A stretch of DNA of 64,000 nt from a candidate division KSB1 bacterium. GTDB lineage: Bacteria > Zhuqueibacterota > Zhuqueibacteria > Oleimicrobiales > Geothermoviventaceae. Made by a program: the position numbers and the translations under genes. Numbering within the stretch: position 1 is the first letter of the stretch; every line of letters begins with the position of its first letter. A model generated the notes under the pieces. That model had not been told where the DNA came from, did not search any database, and worked only from the letters and a program-made list of their open reading frames with translations. The DNA lies in NCBI GenBank assembly GCA_034506315.1, contig JAPDPT010000002.1:1-64000 (forward strand), given 5' to 3'. Of the stretch, positions 34,094 to 43,474 are shown one piece after another.

Positions 34094-34834
34094 TCAGCGT
34101 CTCTGCGCTTCCCCCGTCATCGGCACGAACCGAACCGGAATCACGCTCTTGCGACGCACGCGCCCCTGTTCGTCCTTGCTCACAACAACGAGGTCCTGGC
34201 TCCATTCCCCTACGGGAATCACCAGCCGGCCCCCGGGCTTCAGCTGGTCAATCAGGGGTTGCGGGACTTCTTCCGGGGCGGCGGTGACGATGATGCCGTC
34301 GAAAGGCGCCTCTTCCGGCCACCCAAAGTACCCATCGCCATGGCGGATGTGGACGTTCTTGTACCCGAGCCGGGCCAGCCGCTCGGCCGCCTCTTCCGCC
34401 AGCGGCTTGACGATCTCGATCGAGTAAACCTCACCCGCGATCTGGGCCAATATAGCGGCCTGATAACCAGAGCCAGTCCCCACCTCCAGGACCTTCTCGC
34501 CCCCCTTGAGCTGCAGACATTCGGTCATCAGCGCGACGATATAGGGTTGAGAAATGGTCTGCCCGTATCCGATGGGTAGGGGGGTATCGTCGTAGGCGGA
34601 GTCGCGCAGGTTCGAGGGGACGAACTCGTGGCGGGGCACCGTGAGCATCGCCTCCAGCACACGGGGATCCCGCACCCCCCGCGCCGCAATCTGCTCGTCC
34701 ACCATCCGCCGGCGGAGCACCGTGTAAGGATCTTCGTGCGTCATGGGGCTCCGACCCGGCCCCCGGCGACCGATGCAGCCGTCGCCTCGGACCAACGCCA
34801 GTACGACCACACACCAGAGAACGGCACGCAACAC
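34094..34834 (-). CDS. pcm: Exported protein-L-isoaspartate O-methyltransferase
   Basis: This 246-residue protein repairs isoaspartyl residues by S-adenosylmethionine-dependent methylation. The catalytic domain shows [11 protein letters not shown] near residue 43, [17 protein letters not shown], the SAM-binding motif [16 protein letters not shown] near 114, and late motifs. Unusually, a hydrophobic signal-like N-terminus ([12 protein letters not shown]) precedes it. The GTG at 34834 was chosen because GGGGAGG lies 9 nt upstream. A cysteine follows the core (RGDGC), but the lipobox is not canonical. Export of PIMT is known in some lineages, yet less common than the cytoplasmic form. Confidence 0.9.
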   Translation of the reverse strand: MLRAVLWCVVVLALVRGDGCIGRRGPGRSPMTHEDPYTVLRRRMVDEQIAARGVRDPRVLEAMLTVPRHEFVPSNLRDSAYDDTPLPIGYGQTISQPYIVALMTECLQLKGGEKVLEVGTGSGYQAAILAQIAGEVYSIEIVKPLAEEAAERLARLGYKNVHIRHGDGYFGWPEEAPFDGIIVTAAPEEVPQPLIDQLKPGGRLVIPVGEWSQDLVVVSKDEQGRVRRKSVIPVRFVPMTGEAQRR

Positions 34835-34905
34835 AAAGGACCACCTCCCCGAACTTCTACCGCTCCCTGTCCCGCTGGGGAGACAACCCCTTCGGGCAGG
34901 CCGCC

Positions 34906-35928
34906 TTACCTCGGTCCCTGCCCACGGGTCGCCCACTGGAGAAGCGCGTCAACGTGTGCACACACATTGCGCCGCAAAGGATCCAGCGCGTACCCTCCTT
35001 CCAGAACGGAAACCAACCGGCCTTGCGCAGGGCTGGCTGTCGCGATCTCACAAACGATCTCCGTGAGTCTCCGGATCCCGGCCTCCGAAACCCGCATGGA
35101 TCCCAGAAGATCGCCTTGCTGAAGATCGAAGCCCGCGGAGACCAGCACGAACTCCGGCTCAAAGTCCATTGCCTTTGGCCGCAGCTCGTCCAGGAATATC
35201 CTCTCATAGACCCGGTCGTCCGCTCCCGCAGGCAAGGGCACGTTGCACGTAGTCCCTTCTCCCTCGCCGTATCCCGTCTCCGTGCGCGTTCCGGTTCCCG
35301 GGTAGTGAGGGAACTGGTGTACGCTAAAGTAGAACACCGAGCCGTCGTCGTAGAACGCCTCCTGCGTACCGTTGCCGTGATGTACATCCCAGTCGACGAT
35401 CAGTACGCGGTGGATTCCGTGCCTACCCTGCAGGTAACGAGCGGCAATGGCCACGTTGTTGAAAATGCAGAAGCCCATGCCACGGTCAGGGCAAGCGTGA
35501 TGCCCGGGAGGGCGCACCGCGCAGAAGGCGTTGGCCACCTTTCCGGAAAGGACCGCGTCCACAGCTTCCAATACCCCTCCCACCGCGTACAGGGCTACCT
35601 CGAAGGAGTCCGGGGAAAGGGGCGTGTCCGCATCGAGGGCGCCGCCGCCTGCTTGGCAGAGCTCCTGTACCGCGCGCACGTAACGTGAGCGGTGCACCTG
35701 CTCCACCCACTCCATCTCGGCACGCCGTGGCTGCAGAAGGACAAGGCGGGACCATAGGGAGCGCTCTTTCAGCGCCTCAACAATCGCGCGTAGCCGATCC
35801 GGTGACTCCGGGTGCATGGGCCCCGTGAGATGCCGCAGGTACACATCCCCGTAGACCAGAGCCGTGCCTCGGCCGCTGCTCCGACCGGACACGCCTGTCC
35901 CTTCGACGTCGGTACCGGCTTCACTCAT
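34906..35928 (-). CDS. Histone-deacetylase-family hydrolase (acetoin-utilisation/acetylpolyamine type)
   Basis: This 340-residue zinc hydrolase has the full HDAC signature: RPPGHHA with the catalytic His pair near 140, [15 protein letters not shown], the metal-binding [10 protein letters not shown], and [10 protein letters not shown] near 275. Bacterial relatives deacetylate acetylpolyamines or proteins such as acetyl-CoA synthetase (AcuC-like). The substrate here is unknown. It overlaps the endonuclease V gene by 8 bp, so it is translationally coupled in the same operon. The first 25 residues before YGDVYLRH are low in conservation. Confidence 0.9.
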   Translation of the reverse strand: MSEAGTDVEGTGVSGRSSGRGTALVYGDVYLRHLTGPMHPESPDRLRAIVEALKERSLWSRLVLLQPRRAEMEWVEQVHRSRYVRAVQELCQAGGGALDADTPLSPDSFEVALYAVGGVLEAVDAVLSGKVANAFCAVRPPGHHACPDRGMGFCIFNNVAIAARYLQGRHGIHRVLIVDWDVHHGNGTQEAFYDDGSVFYFSVHQFPHYPGTGTRTETGYGEGEGTTCNVPLPAGADDRVYERIFLDELRPKAMDFEPEFVLVSAGFDLQQGDLLGSMRVSEAGIRRLTEIVCEIATASPAQGRLVSVLEGGYALDPLRRNVCAHVDALLQWATRGQGPR

Positions 35929-36634
35929 CGTGCAGATCCGCAGCTTCTCCGCTTTTCTGTTCTGCCTCACACCGCACGCGATTCGTGATCACGTGCGCTA
36001 GCCGCACAGGCTCCGGGAGTCGAAAGCGCGTGCAACAGCTCAGCACAAGCTCGCCTGCCCGTTCCAGACTGATTTTGTGCCCCACGGAGACAAAGACCGG
36101 CTTCACGCCGCGCCGGGTGCGCAGGACAAGCCCAATCACCTCCTCTCCGTCCCGGAGGGGGGAAAAGTCGCCAGGCTCCGGTCCTGGCTCCTCGAACTCC
36201 CCAATCAGCCGGCTCTTCGCGCAGCCGACGCAGGGCAGGTCCAAGAACAGGCCGATGTGAGAGGCCAGGCCGAATCGGCGCGGGTGCGCAATTCCTTGCC
36301 CGTCCAGGAGAACGGCGTCTGGGACAATTTCCAGCTTGCGGAACGCGCGCAGTAGGATGGGCGCCTCCCGGAAGCTGAGCAGCCCGGGGATGTACGGAAA
36401 CGGACTTTCCCCCTCTGCTGTAGCCACCTCGACTGGACGATGCTCAGACAGGTCGTAGACAACCACCGCTGCGAAGACCCGACCACTCGACTTGGCAAAA
36501 CTGACATCGGCTCCGGCCACATACCGCACCTTTTCCGGCCCCCCAACGGCGCACACCCGGCCGCGGAGCTCTTGCTGAAGGGCCACGGCTTGCGAGTAGT
36601 CGACCTGCCAGGGATGAAGATCCAGGACTCTCAT
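35921..36634 (-). CDS. nfi: Endonuclease V
   Basis: This 237-residue enzyme nicks DNA next to deoxyinosine and other deaminated bases. It has AGADVSFAKSSGRVFAAVVV near residue 43, with the active-site aspartate D45, and the motif VLLDGQGIAHPRRFGLASHIG near 112 with the catalytic D115. The pocket segment DLPCVGCAKS is conserved too. Length is normal for the family. I chose the ATG at 36634, preceded by AAGGGGTGG; a longer frame to 36712 overlaps the Nudix gene and lacks similarity. It follows the Nudix hydrolase by 74 nt. Confidence 0.93.
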   Translation of the reverse strand: MRVLDLHPWQVDYSQAVALQQELRGRVCAVGGPEKVRYVAGADVSFAKSSGRVFAAVVVYDLSEHRPVEVATAEGESPFPYIPGLLSFREAPILLRAFRKLEIVPDAVLLDGQGIAHPRRFGLASHIGLFLDLPCVGCAKSRLIGEFEEPGPEPGDFSPLRDGEEVIGLVLRTRRGVKPVFVSVGHKISLERAGELVLSCCTRFRLPEPVRLAHVITNRVRCEAEQKSGEAADLHDE

Positions 36635-36708
36635 GGTCCACCCCTTCGGCAGCCTGCCCTTCGCGTGCTCATTCCCCCAAGGTCCCGCCGGAGCCTGCCA
36701 GCGTCTCA

Positions 36709-37257
36709 TCACATCTCGCTGCGGTGCCGGATCTCTTCCAGCACCTGGCGATGCACACGAAAGGCAAAGTCATCAGGAAGCGAAGCGAGGGGGAAGAAGC
36801 GGACTTCGGAGGCGTCGTCGCCGGCTTGGAGCCTGCCCCCGAGAAGTTCGCCGCGGAACACGATCAAGACCACATGGGTGCGCTCGTCGTCGAAAGCCGA
36901 ATACACGCCGAGGAGCTCCCGCACGGCCACGTCGCAACCCGTTTCCTCCTTCGTTTCCCGTACCGCCGCTTCGCGAATGTCCTCGTCCCACTCCACAAAG
37001 CCTGCTGGCAGGCTCCAAAGCCCTTGCCTCGGTTCGTACTTGCGCCGCACCAGCAGGACCTGGCCGTTCTGGAGAATGACCACTGCCACAGCCGGCGCCG
37101 GGTTCCAGTAGTGAACGTAGCCGCAGCGGCTGCAGACGGGCCGTCTTCGCCCCTCCCTCATTTCGTGGACCATGGACGCGCCGCACTTGGGACAATAGAG
37201 GATCTCCGGCTCCGCCATTGGTCCGGCGGGCTTTTGGCCGCAGCCAGCGGGGCTCAT
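36709..37257 (-). CDS. Zinc-ribbon Nudix hydrolase
   Basis: This 182-residue protein hydrolyses a nucleoside diphosphate derivative, NADH pyrophosphatase-like enzymes being the nearest resemblance. A CPKC/CSRC zinc ribbon at about residues 20-45 precedes a complete Nudix box (GFVEWDEDIREAAVRETKEE) near residues 85-104. The ATG at 37257 overlaps the amidase stop by 4 bp (ATGA) with GGAG 7 nt upstream. A second ATG at 37218 begins nearer to the zinc ribbon. The exact substrate is not evident. Confidence 0.88.
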   Translation of the reverse strand: MSPAGCGQKPAGPMAEPEILYCPKCGASMVHEMREGRRRPVCSRCGYVHYWNPAPAVAVVILQNGQVLLVRRKYEPRQGLWSLPAGFVEWDEDIREAAVRETKEETGCDVAVRELLGVYSAFDDERTHVVLIVFRGELLGGRLQAGDDASEVRFFPLASLPDDFAFRVHRQVLEEIRHRSEM

Positions 37258-39080
37258 TCGGTCGCTCCGCGGACGAACTTCTCCATCGCGGCAACCACCG
37301 CCTTGGCTACCTTTCGTCGGTACTCGGGACATCGGATTTGCATCTCCTCCGGGGGGTACATCATGAACCCTGGCTCCGCCAGCACAGCGGGCATCTGGGT
37401 CGGGCGGCACAGGGCCAGGTTGTCGTAGTAGAGACCAAAGTTCTGGAAGCCGAGTTCGCGCAAGAGCTCGCGCTGCAATTCGACCGCCAGGGCATAGCTC
37501 TGCGGGTGATAGTAGTACACACTCGTGCCGTGGTTCTGAAAAGGATTCACGCCGTCGGGCAGCGCATTGTGGTGGAGGCTCAAGAGGATATCCGGCTTGA
37601 GCACCCGAGCTAGAATGGGGCGAGCGCGGAGGCTGGCCGGGCGCTGGTCGTCGCGCGTCAGGAAGACTGTGGCTCCCTTTCGTTCCAGGGCGTGCTTCAC
37701 GACCAGAGCAAGCTGGAAGTTGGCATCCCTCTCCGCAAAGCCGTCCGGGCCCACAGCGCCCGGATCCGGAAAATGTCCTGGGTCCAAAAGAATTGTAAGT
37801 CCCTTGAGCGGGGAATGGGGCCAGGGGCGCGGCTGCGGTGGTTTTCGAATGTCGAGCACGAATTGCGTCCCTTCGTAGTCAGCGTCGTAGCCCCAGTGGG
37901 CATGGCTCGCCAGCCGGATGTGAAGCTCGTATGCGTCCCGTGACCGTTGCTTCCAACGAATATCTTGGATCAGTGGGTTGGGAAACTCGTGGCGGATCCA
38001 GTCCGTCTCCGCTTTGGCGCCGTAGAAGGTGACGATGAGCTCCGAGGGTGAAGTGCGCTGTTCGACCCGGTAGGGCAGGCGATCCTGCGTAAATACGCGA
38101 ACCCTGCTCCAAGCGCCCCGATCCTCTGTACGGATGACCTGAATCACGCTGAACGCCGGCGGGGTTCCGGAAGGAAGGAACTCCACGGCGTCCTGAGGGA
38201 CCCACGCCTCCTCGTCGTCCGAGAGGCGGGCCCGCAGGAAGTTCCCCTCCCTACCTGTGATCCACAGCTTTACCCCCTCGGGGAGGAACAGATCGTACCC
38301 CAGGCCGGGGCCTGTGCGGGCAACCGTCTGCTGCCAGCGGAGCCTGGCGACTCTGGGGACGCGCTCCGGAAGGATGGTGACCCGCCCGCGCGCGTACATC
38401 CGTACGGTGTCGCCCGTCCCGCGCGTGAGGAAAAACCGGATCCGCGCGCCACGCACAGAGTCATCCGGCAACAGCCGCACCACCCCGGTGTACATCCCGC
38501 GCAGAAGAGGCGCCTCCCGGAGCCTTGCGCTGCCAAAAACCGTTTCGCCCCAGTAGAATTCACGGGCCGGAGGCTGCTCCACCATCGGAAGCCAGCCGGT
38601 GAGGCCTTCGATCTGAAAGCCGGCGCTACAGCCCGGCGTGCCCTTCATAGCCACCCGCACCAACTCCCCCGCACACAACTCGAGGTCCTCGCGGGGAAAC
38701 AGATAAGCTCCGTCGATCATCAACGTGTCCTCGGGGCATGGAGCCATGGGGGACTGGACCGACACCGTGCGCTTCACCACAGCGGAGTCCTTTCCCAGGC
38801 GCGCCACGCAGTGAAACACAAACGCGCCGCTCCGCACCGGAAGATGGGCCAGAAAGCTGCCGTCGGGATAAAGGGGAACGGGCGCCCCGTTGATGGACAG
38901 AGCCGCCTCGGGTGGTTGCACCTGACCAAAAATGAATGTGGAGTCCACGGCTACAATTCGCGTCCCCTCCCGGGGGTATATCACGCTGAGGCGGACTTCA
39001 CCGCCCTGGGCGAAAACGGCAATCGCTCCTGTGAAGGCCAGGGCTATAGCGGCCCGCTGCACTTTTCCACGCAAGATCAC
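37254..39080 (-). CDS. N-acetylmuramoyl-L-alanine amidase (Amidase_3) with AMIN-like domain
   Basis: This 608-residue exported enzyme cleaves the amide bond between MurNAc and stem peptides. It has a signal peptide ending near residue 26, a poorly conserved beta-rich region, an SH3-like segment near 245-300 (TVARTGPGLGYDL), an AMIN-like domain around 330-425, and a C-terminal Amidase_3 domain from about 430 with ILLDPGHFPDPGAVG, FAERDANFQLAL, SLHHNALP and VLAEPGFM carrying zinc and catalytic residues. The GTG start has AGGAGG 10 nt upstream. It is probably a cell-separation or envelope-remodelling enzyme. The N-terminal 240 residues are unrecognised. Confidence 0.88.
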   Translation of the reverse strand: MILRGKVQRAAIALAFTGAIAVFAQGGEVRLSVIYPREGTRIVAVDSTFIFGQVQPPEAALSINGAPVPLYPDGSFLAHLPVRSGAFVFHCVARLGKDSAVVKRTVSVQSPMAPCPEDTLMIDGAYLFPREDLELCAGELVRVAMKGTPGCSAGFQIEGLTGWLPMVEQPPAREFYWGETVFGSARLREAPLLRGMYTGVVRLLPDDSVRGARIRFFLTRGTGDTVRMYARGRVTILPERVPRVARLRWQQTVARTGPGLGYDLFLPEGVKLWITGREGNFLRARLSDDEEAWVPQDAVEFLPSGTPPAFSVIQVIRTEDRGAWSRVRVFTQDRLPYRVEQRTSPSELIVTFYGAKAETDWIRHEFPNPLIQDIRWKQRSRDAYELHIRLASHAHWGYDADYEGTQFVLDIRKPPQPRPWPHSPLKGLTILLDPGHFPDPGAVGPDGFAERDANFQLALVVKHALERKGATVFLTRDDQRPASLRARPILARVLKPDILLSLHHNALPDGVNPFQNHGTSVYYYHPQSYALAVELQRELLRELGFQNFGLYYDNLALCRPTQMPAVLAEPGFMMYPPEEMQIRCPEYRRKVAKAVVAAMEKFVRGATE

Positions 39081-39208
39081 GTGCGATCCCCTCCTTTCCC
39101 GTCTCGGGCAGCGGAAACCTCGCTCCTCCGCGCGCGAACAAGCCCTTCTGCCAAGCTGGAAGCGGGAGGTGTTGAGAAAGCACGCGGCCGCGTCCCGCCG
39201 GCGTCGCG

Positions 39209-39553
39209 TCAGCAGGTGAGGTGGAAGGCGCCAAGTACCCTTCTCTTGTCCACCAAACGATTGAACTCCTCGACCGCCGCAGCCGTTGGGGCGGCCTGCA
39301 ACTCAATACCCTTCTCGGCCAGGTAGCGCTCGACCTCCGGGCTTACGCGCATCATTCCGAATTTGCCTTTCCCCACGACCACGACTTCGGGGGCCACCTC
39401 TTCGATGACCTGCTGCAGGTCCTCCAGCTGCAGCTTGTGACCCTCCTTGCGCCACCAGTTGGGCCGCACCGAGTGATTGTCCACGATCACATCCGCCCGG
39501 TATTCCTTGTCGCCGATGACGATACGTCCAAAGCTGTAGTCCGTGATCTTCAC
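39209..39553 (-). CDS. Mth938/DUF498-family small protein
   Basis: This 114-residue cytoplasmic protein belongs to the Mth938-like fold family (NDUFAF3-related in mitochondria). Conserved parts are FGRIVIGDKEYRADVIV near the start, a WWRKEGH segment, and the VVVGKGKFGMMRV motif near residue 60. Its bacterial role is unknown. The GTG start has GAGG 7 nt upstream. It is followed by the amidase gene after 128 nt and preceded by the UbiE-type gene by 31 nt, but no functional link is evident. Confidence 0.85.
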   Translation of the reverse strand: MKITDYSFGRIVIGDKEYRADVIVDNHSVRPNWWRKEGHKLQLEDLQQVIEEVAPEVVVVGKGKFGMMRVSPEVERYLAEKGIELQAAPTAAAVEEFNRLVDKRRVLGAFHLTC

Positions 39554-39584
39554 CCCACTCCCTCACAGCAAGGTCGACGGTGAA

Positions 39585-40367
39585 TCAGCGGCCTTGGTCT
39601 GCACGGGCGTCTCCACCCTGCCCTTTGATTGCTACGTACACCCGACATACTCCAAGGCAAAGCGGCTCCTGCCACGCCTGGGCAAAGCCGGCGGCTCGCA
39701 GCAGCTCCACGATCTGCTGCGGCGGCTTGAATCCCCGCACCGAGGCGCTGAGATACTGGAGCGCCTTCCGTTTCCCCAGAATCGGCATCCCCAGAAGCGG
39801 CAGGACCTGGTCCATGTACAGCCAGAAGCCTTTGCGCAGCAGGGGGGAGTCCGGCTGGGCCAGCTCCAGCAAGACCGCACGACCCCCTTCACGAAGGACG
39901 CGGTGCATCTCGCGGAAAGTCCGCTCGAGACTATCCACGTTCCGCAGGGCAAATCCGCAGGTCACGGCGTCCGCCTGACCGGAGGGCAGACCGGTAGCTT
40001 CTACATTGCAAAGCCTGAGCTCCAGTCGGCCGTTCAGTTCGAGTCCTCGTAGCCTCGCTCGCGCCACGCCCAGCATCTGCGGCGAGAAGTCCAGACCGAC
40101 GAGCCGCACGTTGGCCCCGAAGCGACGCGCCGCGAGCTCCAGGAAGTCGCCCGTCCCGCAGCAGAAATCGACCAGCGTACCGTCCGGCGGCAGTTGGGTT
40201 TGCCGAAGGGCCCTATCCCTCCAGCGCCGGTGAAGTCCAAGGCTGGCCAGGGTGTTGAATGCGTCGTATCGGCGAGAGAGGGAGTCGAAGAGGTCCCTCA
40301 CGAACAGCTCTTTTCGCGAACGGGTAAGCCCACGCTCGTCATCGGAGGAAAAATGATTGCTGTCCAT
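39585..40367 (-). CDS. UbiE/MenG-type quinone C-methyltransferase
   Basis: This 260-residue SAM-dependent enzyme should methylate demethylmenaquinone or a ubiquinone precursor at the membrane. The UbiE pattern includes VRDLFDSLSRRYDAFN near residue 23, the SAM-site DFCCGTGDFLELAARR near 67, GLDFSPQML, and the DAVTCGFALRNV motif near 135 followed by LLELAQP. It is a little longer than the E. coli enzyme (251 residues). The neighbouring genes do not include other menaquinone genes, so substrate choice is open; menaquinone is likelier if the host is in the FCB group. Confidence 0.9.
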   Translation of the reverse strand: MDSNHFSSDDERGLTRSRKELFVRDLFDSLSRRYDAFNTLASLGLHRRWRDRALRQTQLPPDGTLVDFCCGTGDFLELAARRFGANVRLVGLDFSPQMLGVARARLRGLELNGRLELRLCNVEATGLPSGQADAVTCGFALRNVDSLERTFREMHRVLREGGRAVLLELAQPDSPLLRKGFWLYMDQVLPLLGMPILGKRKALQYLSASVRGFKPPQQIVELLRAAGFAQAWQEPLCLGVCRVYVAIKGQGGDARADQGR

Positions 40368-40384
40368 GCGAGTGTTTCTGCCCT

Positions 40385-41275
40385 CTACCTGCGTGCAAGG
40401 GTGTCCAGGGCCAAGCGAAAAAGCCGGATGTGCTCGGGAGTCGTGCCGCAGCAGCCGCCGACAACCTGCGCACCGGCCTGGATCAAGCTTGCCAGCTTAG
40501 CGGCCATCTCTTCGGCGGTTTCCTTGTAAACCGTCCGCCCCTGCTCCAGTTGCGGAAGGCCGGCGTTGGGCTCAGCCAAAATGGGACGATGGGCAACCTG
40601 TTTCATCTCCCGAACCACCTGAATCATGTCGTCGATGCCGGTACCACAGTTAGTCCCCACCAGGTCAGCCCCCGCTGCCTCCAGCGCCTGTACACACTCC
40701 TGCACAGTGTTCCCCATCAGCGTTCGATAGCCGGCCTTCCCCGGGCTGTAGGTCATGTTGGCGATGACGGGGAGCTGGCTGACCGCCCGAGCAGCCTCCA
40801 CGGCCACCAGCGCTTCGTTCAGATCCATCTGTGTTTCGATGATGATAAGGTCCGCGCCCCCCTCGGCCAATCCCTGCACCTGTTCCGCGAAGGCCTCCCA
40901 CATCTCCTGGCGGGAAACAGGGCCCAAGGGTTCGAGAAATACGCCGGTCGGTCCCACGGAGCCTGCTACGTATGCCCGGTCAGCAGCCGCTTCCCGGGCC
41001 AACTGGGCCGCCAAGCGGTTCACCTCGCGGGCACGGGAGGGATCCAGCCAGTTTGAGAGCTTGAAACGCGATCCGCCAAAGCTGTTTGTGGTGAGGACCT
41101 GCGCTCCCGCGGCAACGTAATCCCGATGCAGGCGGACGACCTCCTCCGGATGATCCAGCAGCCACCTCTCCGCAGGGTCGCCAGGAGCCAGACCCCTTGC
41201 CTGCAACATGGTGCCGATGGCCCCGTCGAAGAGCACGACCTCCCCACTCTGCACGAGCTCAAGAAACGGTTTCAT
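40385..41275 (-). CDS. Homocysteine S-methyltransferase-family protein (MetH N-domain/BHMT type)
   Basis: This 296-residue TIM-barrel protein resembles the homocysteine-binding domain of MetH and BHMT. It has FDGAIGTMLQARGL near residue 16, TNSFGGSRFKL near 63, an NCGTGID motif near residue 210 and the GGCCGTTPEHI zinc motif near 275-285, which supplies two of the three zinc-binding cysteines; the third is C209. It lacks cobalamin and folate domains, so it is either a stand-alone methyltransferase or a component with other subunits. A GAGGC ribosome site lies 5-8 nt before the ATG. Confidence 0.85.
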   Translation of the reverse strand: MKPFLELVQSGEVVLFDGAIGTMLQARGLAPGDPAERWLLDHPEEVVRLHRDYVAAGAQVLTTNSFGGSRFKLSNWLDPSRAREVNRLAAQLAREAAADRAYVAGSVGPTGVFLEPLGPVSRQEMWEAFAEQVQGLAEGGADLIIIETQMDLNEALVAVEAARAVSQLPVIANMTYSPGKAGYRTLMGNTVQECVQALEAAGADLVGTNCGTGIDDMIQVVREMKQVAHRPILAEPNAGLPQLEQGRTVYKETAEEMAAKLASLIQAGAQVVGGCCGTTPEHIRLFRLALDTLARR

Positions 41276-41343
41276 CTTTGCCTCGCTGCCCGGCCCTAAC
41301 CCTTTTGAGGTAGCATCTCGCCCCTACCGTTCCAATGCCGTCG

Positions 41344-42240
41344 CTAAGGGAGCGGCACCACCCGGTGCGGTAGTCCGAGCCGCCGGTTGAGGTCGCGGCC
41401 GAACTCCTCCGCCTCCCGGACCGACCGGAACGTGCCAACGCAGACCACGTAGAACACCGCTCCATCGACCTGCTTTTCCCGGATCTGCCCTTCGTAACCT
41501 GCCTCCTTCAGGATTCGTACCTGACGCTGGGCATTGGCGCGGTCCCGGAAGGCCCCCACCTGGACCGTGTAGTCAACCACTTCGCTCTTCTGCCCCCCTG
41601 GAGTCTCGGACTCAGAGGGAGTGGCGCGGGGTCGCTCGCCTGAACGGCCTTCGGGACCGAGCCGAGCCGCTCTCTCCTCAAACGATGCCAGATCCGTCTC
41701 CACGGCTGCACGCAAAGGTGAGTTCGGGAAGCGGCGCCTCCAATCCTGGAGGATAGCGCGAGCCGAGTCGCGCTCGCCCCGCGCAAAAAACGCCGATGCC
41801 AGCAAGTATTCCACCCGGTCACGGAGCTCGGAACGAGGGTAGTCGCGAAGGAACTGCCGGCATCGAAGCTCGCAGCTTGCGTACAGACCCTTGGCGAAGG
41901 CGTACTGGCAGATGCGGTAGAGGGCGTCATCGGCGTAGGCGCTCTGGGGATTCTTGCTCAGGAGCTGCTCGTAATAGGTCACGGCCTGATCAGCGTCCTC
42001 CGTCAGAAGACCCCGGAGGTAAAGCACGGTGGGGTGGCCTGGGTAGCGCGCCTCCGCCTCCGGCAGGATCCGGAGCAGTTCCTCGCGCCGGTGTTCATCC
42101 ATCGCGCGCAGAATCCGGTCCAAATCCTGGGCAAAGGAAAGCCTGCCGCCGGGACATGCTCCGCCGACGAACCAGCCCAACAGGGTTCCGCAAAGGGCCC
42201 ATCTTGTTACGGCGAGCTTCTTTGTGCAGGCCGGAAGCAC
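41344..42240 (-). CDS. TPR and SPOR-domain exported protein
   Basis: This 298-residue protein has an N-terminal signal (ALCGTLLGWFVGG), TPR-like repeats between about 40 and 180 (EAEARYPGHPTVLYLRGLL and similar) and a C-terminal SPOR domain (VDYTVQVGAFRDRANAQRQV near 215 onward). SPOR domains bind denuded glycan strands of peptidoglycan, so a periplasmic role in cell division or wall remodelling is likely. The GTG start at 42240 has GGAGGGG 8 nt upstream; the longer frame upstream lacks a signal peptide. It lies 46 nt downstream of lapB. Confidence 0.82.
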   Translation of the reverse strand: MLPACTKKLAVTRWALCGTLLGWFVGGACPGGRLSFAQDLDRILRAMDEHRREELLRILPEAEARYPGHPTVLYLRGLLTEDADQAVTYYEQLLSKNPQSAYADDALYRICQYAFAKGLYASCELRCRQFLRDYPRSELRDRVEYLLASAFFARGERDSARAILQDWRRRFPNSPLRAAVETDLASFEERAARLGPEGRSGERPRATPSESETPGGQKSEVVDYTVQVGAFRDRANAQRQVRILKEAGYEGQIREKQVDGAVFYVVCVGTFRSVREAEEFGRDLNRRLGLPHRVVPLP

Positions 42241-42286
42241 TTTCGTCGCCCCTCCCTGGCGGGCCCGCTGTCCTCCGAGAAGCCAC

Positions 42287-43438
42287 CTACAGGCGCTCGA
42301 AGGCACCCTGCCAGGCGCCACACTTCGGACAGCGCCAGAAATAATCCGGCGAGAGGAACCCACACTCTCCGCAGGCAAACTGGCCGTCGCGGCGGTCGGC
42401 CATGTCGGCCACTTCAACGACCAGCTTGGTGGCCACGTCCGTATCCCCCCGGCGCAGGTAGAGGCGGATCAGCTGGGAACGTACCGACAGGGAATCGGGC
42501 TCGCGTTCCAACGCTTCCTCGCACAGCTGGATAGCGCGGTCCACTTCGCCCTTTTTCTCCAGGATGCGCGCGAGGGCTAAGCGGGCCCGTACCGCATCAG
42601 GGTGGGCGCTGATGAGCTCTTCCAGGATATTCTCCACCTCCCCGAACTGCCCCACGCTGAAGAGCACGTTCTCGATCCGCGAGAAGGCCAGGTAGGCCTG
42701 CTTGGGTGCACGGTGAATGAACATGCGGAGCACGCGCAAAGAGTCGCGCTCACGCCCCTCGCGGATGTAGGAATCGGCAAGCTCCAAGTAGGCCGGGGCA
42801 CAGGTCGGGTCCAGCTTAATGGCCTCGCGGAAGCGCACCCGCGCTGCCCTTTCCTTCCCGGCCCTCACATTCTCCCTGCCTTCTTCCACTTTGTACAGGG
42901 CCAGGATGGCCGATTGGTCGGCCCCCTGCAGCTGGCGCAATTTCTCCCGCCACTCCGCTGCTTTCTTCCAGTCGCCGAGGTCCTCGTAGATGCGGACAAG
43001 CTTCTGTACCGCCCACGGGTTCTCGCGCTGCAGCTCCAGCGTACGCAGAAGCACGGCGATCGCTTTCTCCCGATCGCCGGCCGCTAAGTAGTCTTCGGCA
43101 AGGCTGCGGTGGATGGCCACTTGCTGATCTTTGCTAAGGCCCGTGCGGATCGTCAATTCGCGGTGGATCTTGATGGCCCGCGACACCTGTCCTTTCTGAC
43201 GCAGGATGTCGCCGATTCGGAGGTAGGCGTCCACGTTGGACGTATTCTGAGCCACGCAGCGGCGAAAGGCCTCCAGCGCCTTGTTCTGCTCGCCGGCCAG
43301 GAGATAGTTGAGCCCCGCCGTGTAAAGGTCCTCGGCCGTCGGCGCCGGGCGGCGTCTTCGGAGATGCCGGATCGCCAGCCCTACCGCCACCAGAATCGCC
43401 GCAACGAGTACAAGGTAGGTAAAGTCGGAACCCTGCAT
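42287..43438 (-). CDS. lapB: LapB/YciM-like TPR protein
   Basis: This 383-residue inner-membrane-anchored protein has one N-terminal helix (LVLVAAILVAVGLAI), many TPR repeats from residue 35 to 330, and a rubredoxin-like metal knuckle at the C-terminus (CGECGF, then CPKCGAWQ). In E. coli LapB controls LpxC turnover and lipopolysaccharide synthesis. This domain order is the LapB signature. The lapA gene lies just upstream, as in other bacteria. An AGAGGA ribosome site precedes the ATG. Whether the host makes lipopolysaccharide cannot be decided from this window. Confidence 0.92.
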   Translation of the reverse strand: MQGSDFTYLVLVAAILVAVGLAIRHLRRRRPAPTAEDLYTAGLNYLLAGEQNKALEAFRRCVAQNTSNVDAYLRIGDILRQKGQVSRAIKIHRELTIRTGLSKDQQVAIHRSLAEDYLAAGDREKAIAVLLRTLELQRENPWAVQKLVRIYEDLGDWKKAAEWREKLRQLQGADQSAILALYKVEEGRENVRAGKERAARVRFREAIKLDPTCAPAYLELADSYIREGRERDSLRVLRMFIHRAPKQAYLAFSRIENVLFSVGQFGEVENILEELISAHPDAVRARLALARILEKKGEVDRAIQLCEEALEREPDSLSVRSQLIRLYLRRGDTDVATKLVVEVADMADRRDGQFACGECGFLSPDYFWRCPKCGAWQGAFERL

Positions 43439-43474
43439 CCGCGTCCTCTGCCCTTTCGCTGTTGTCGTATCCCC

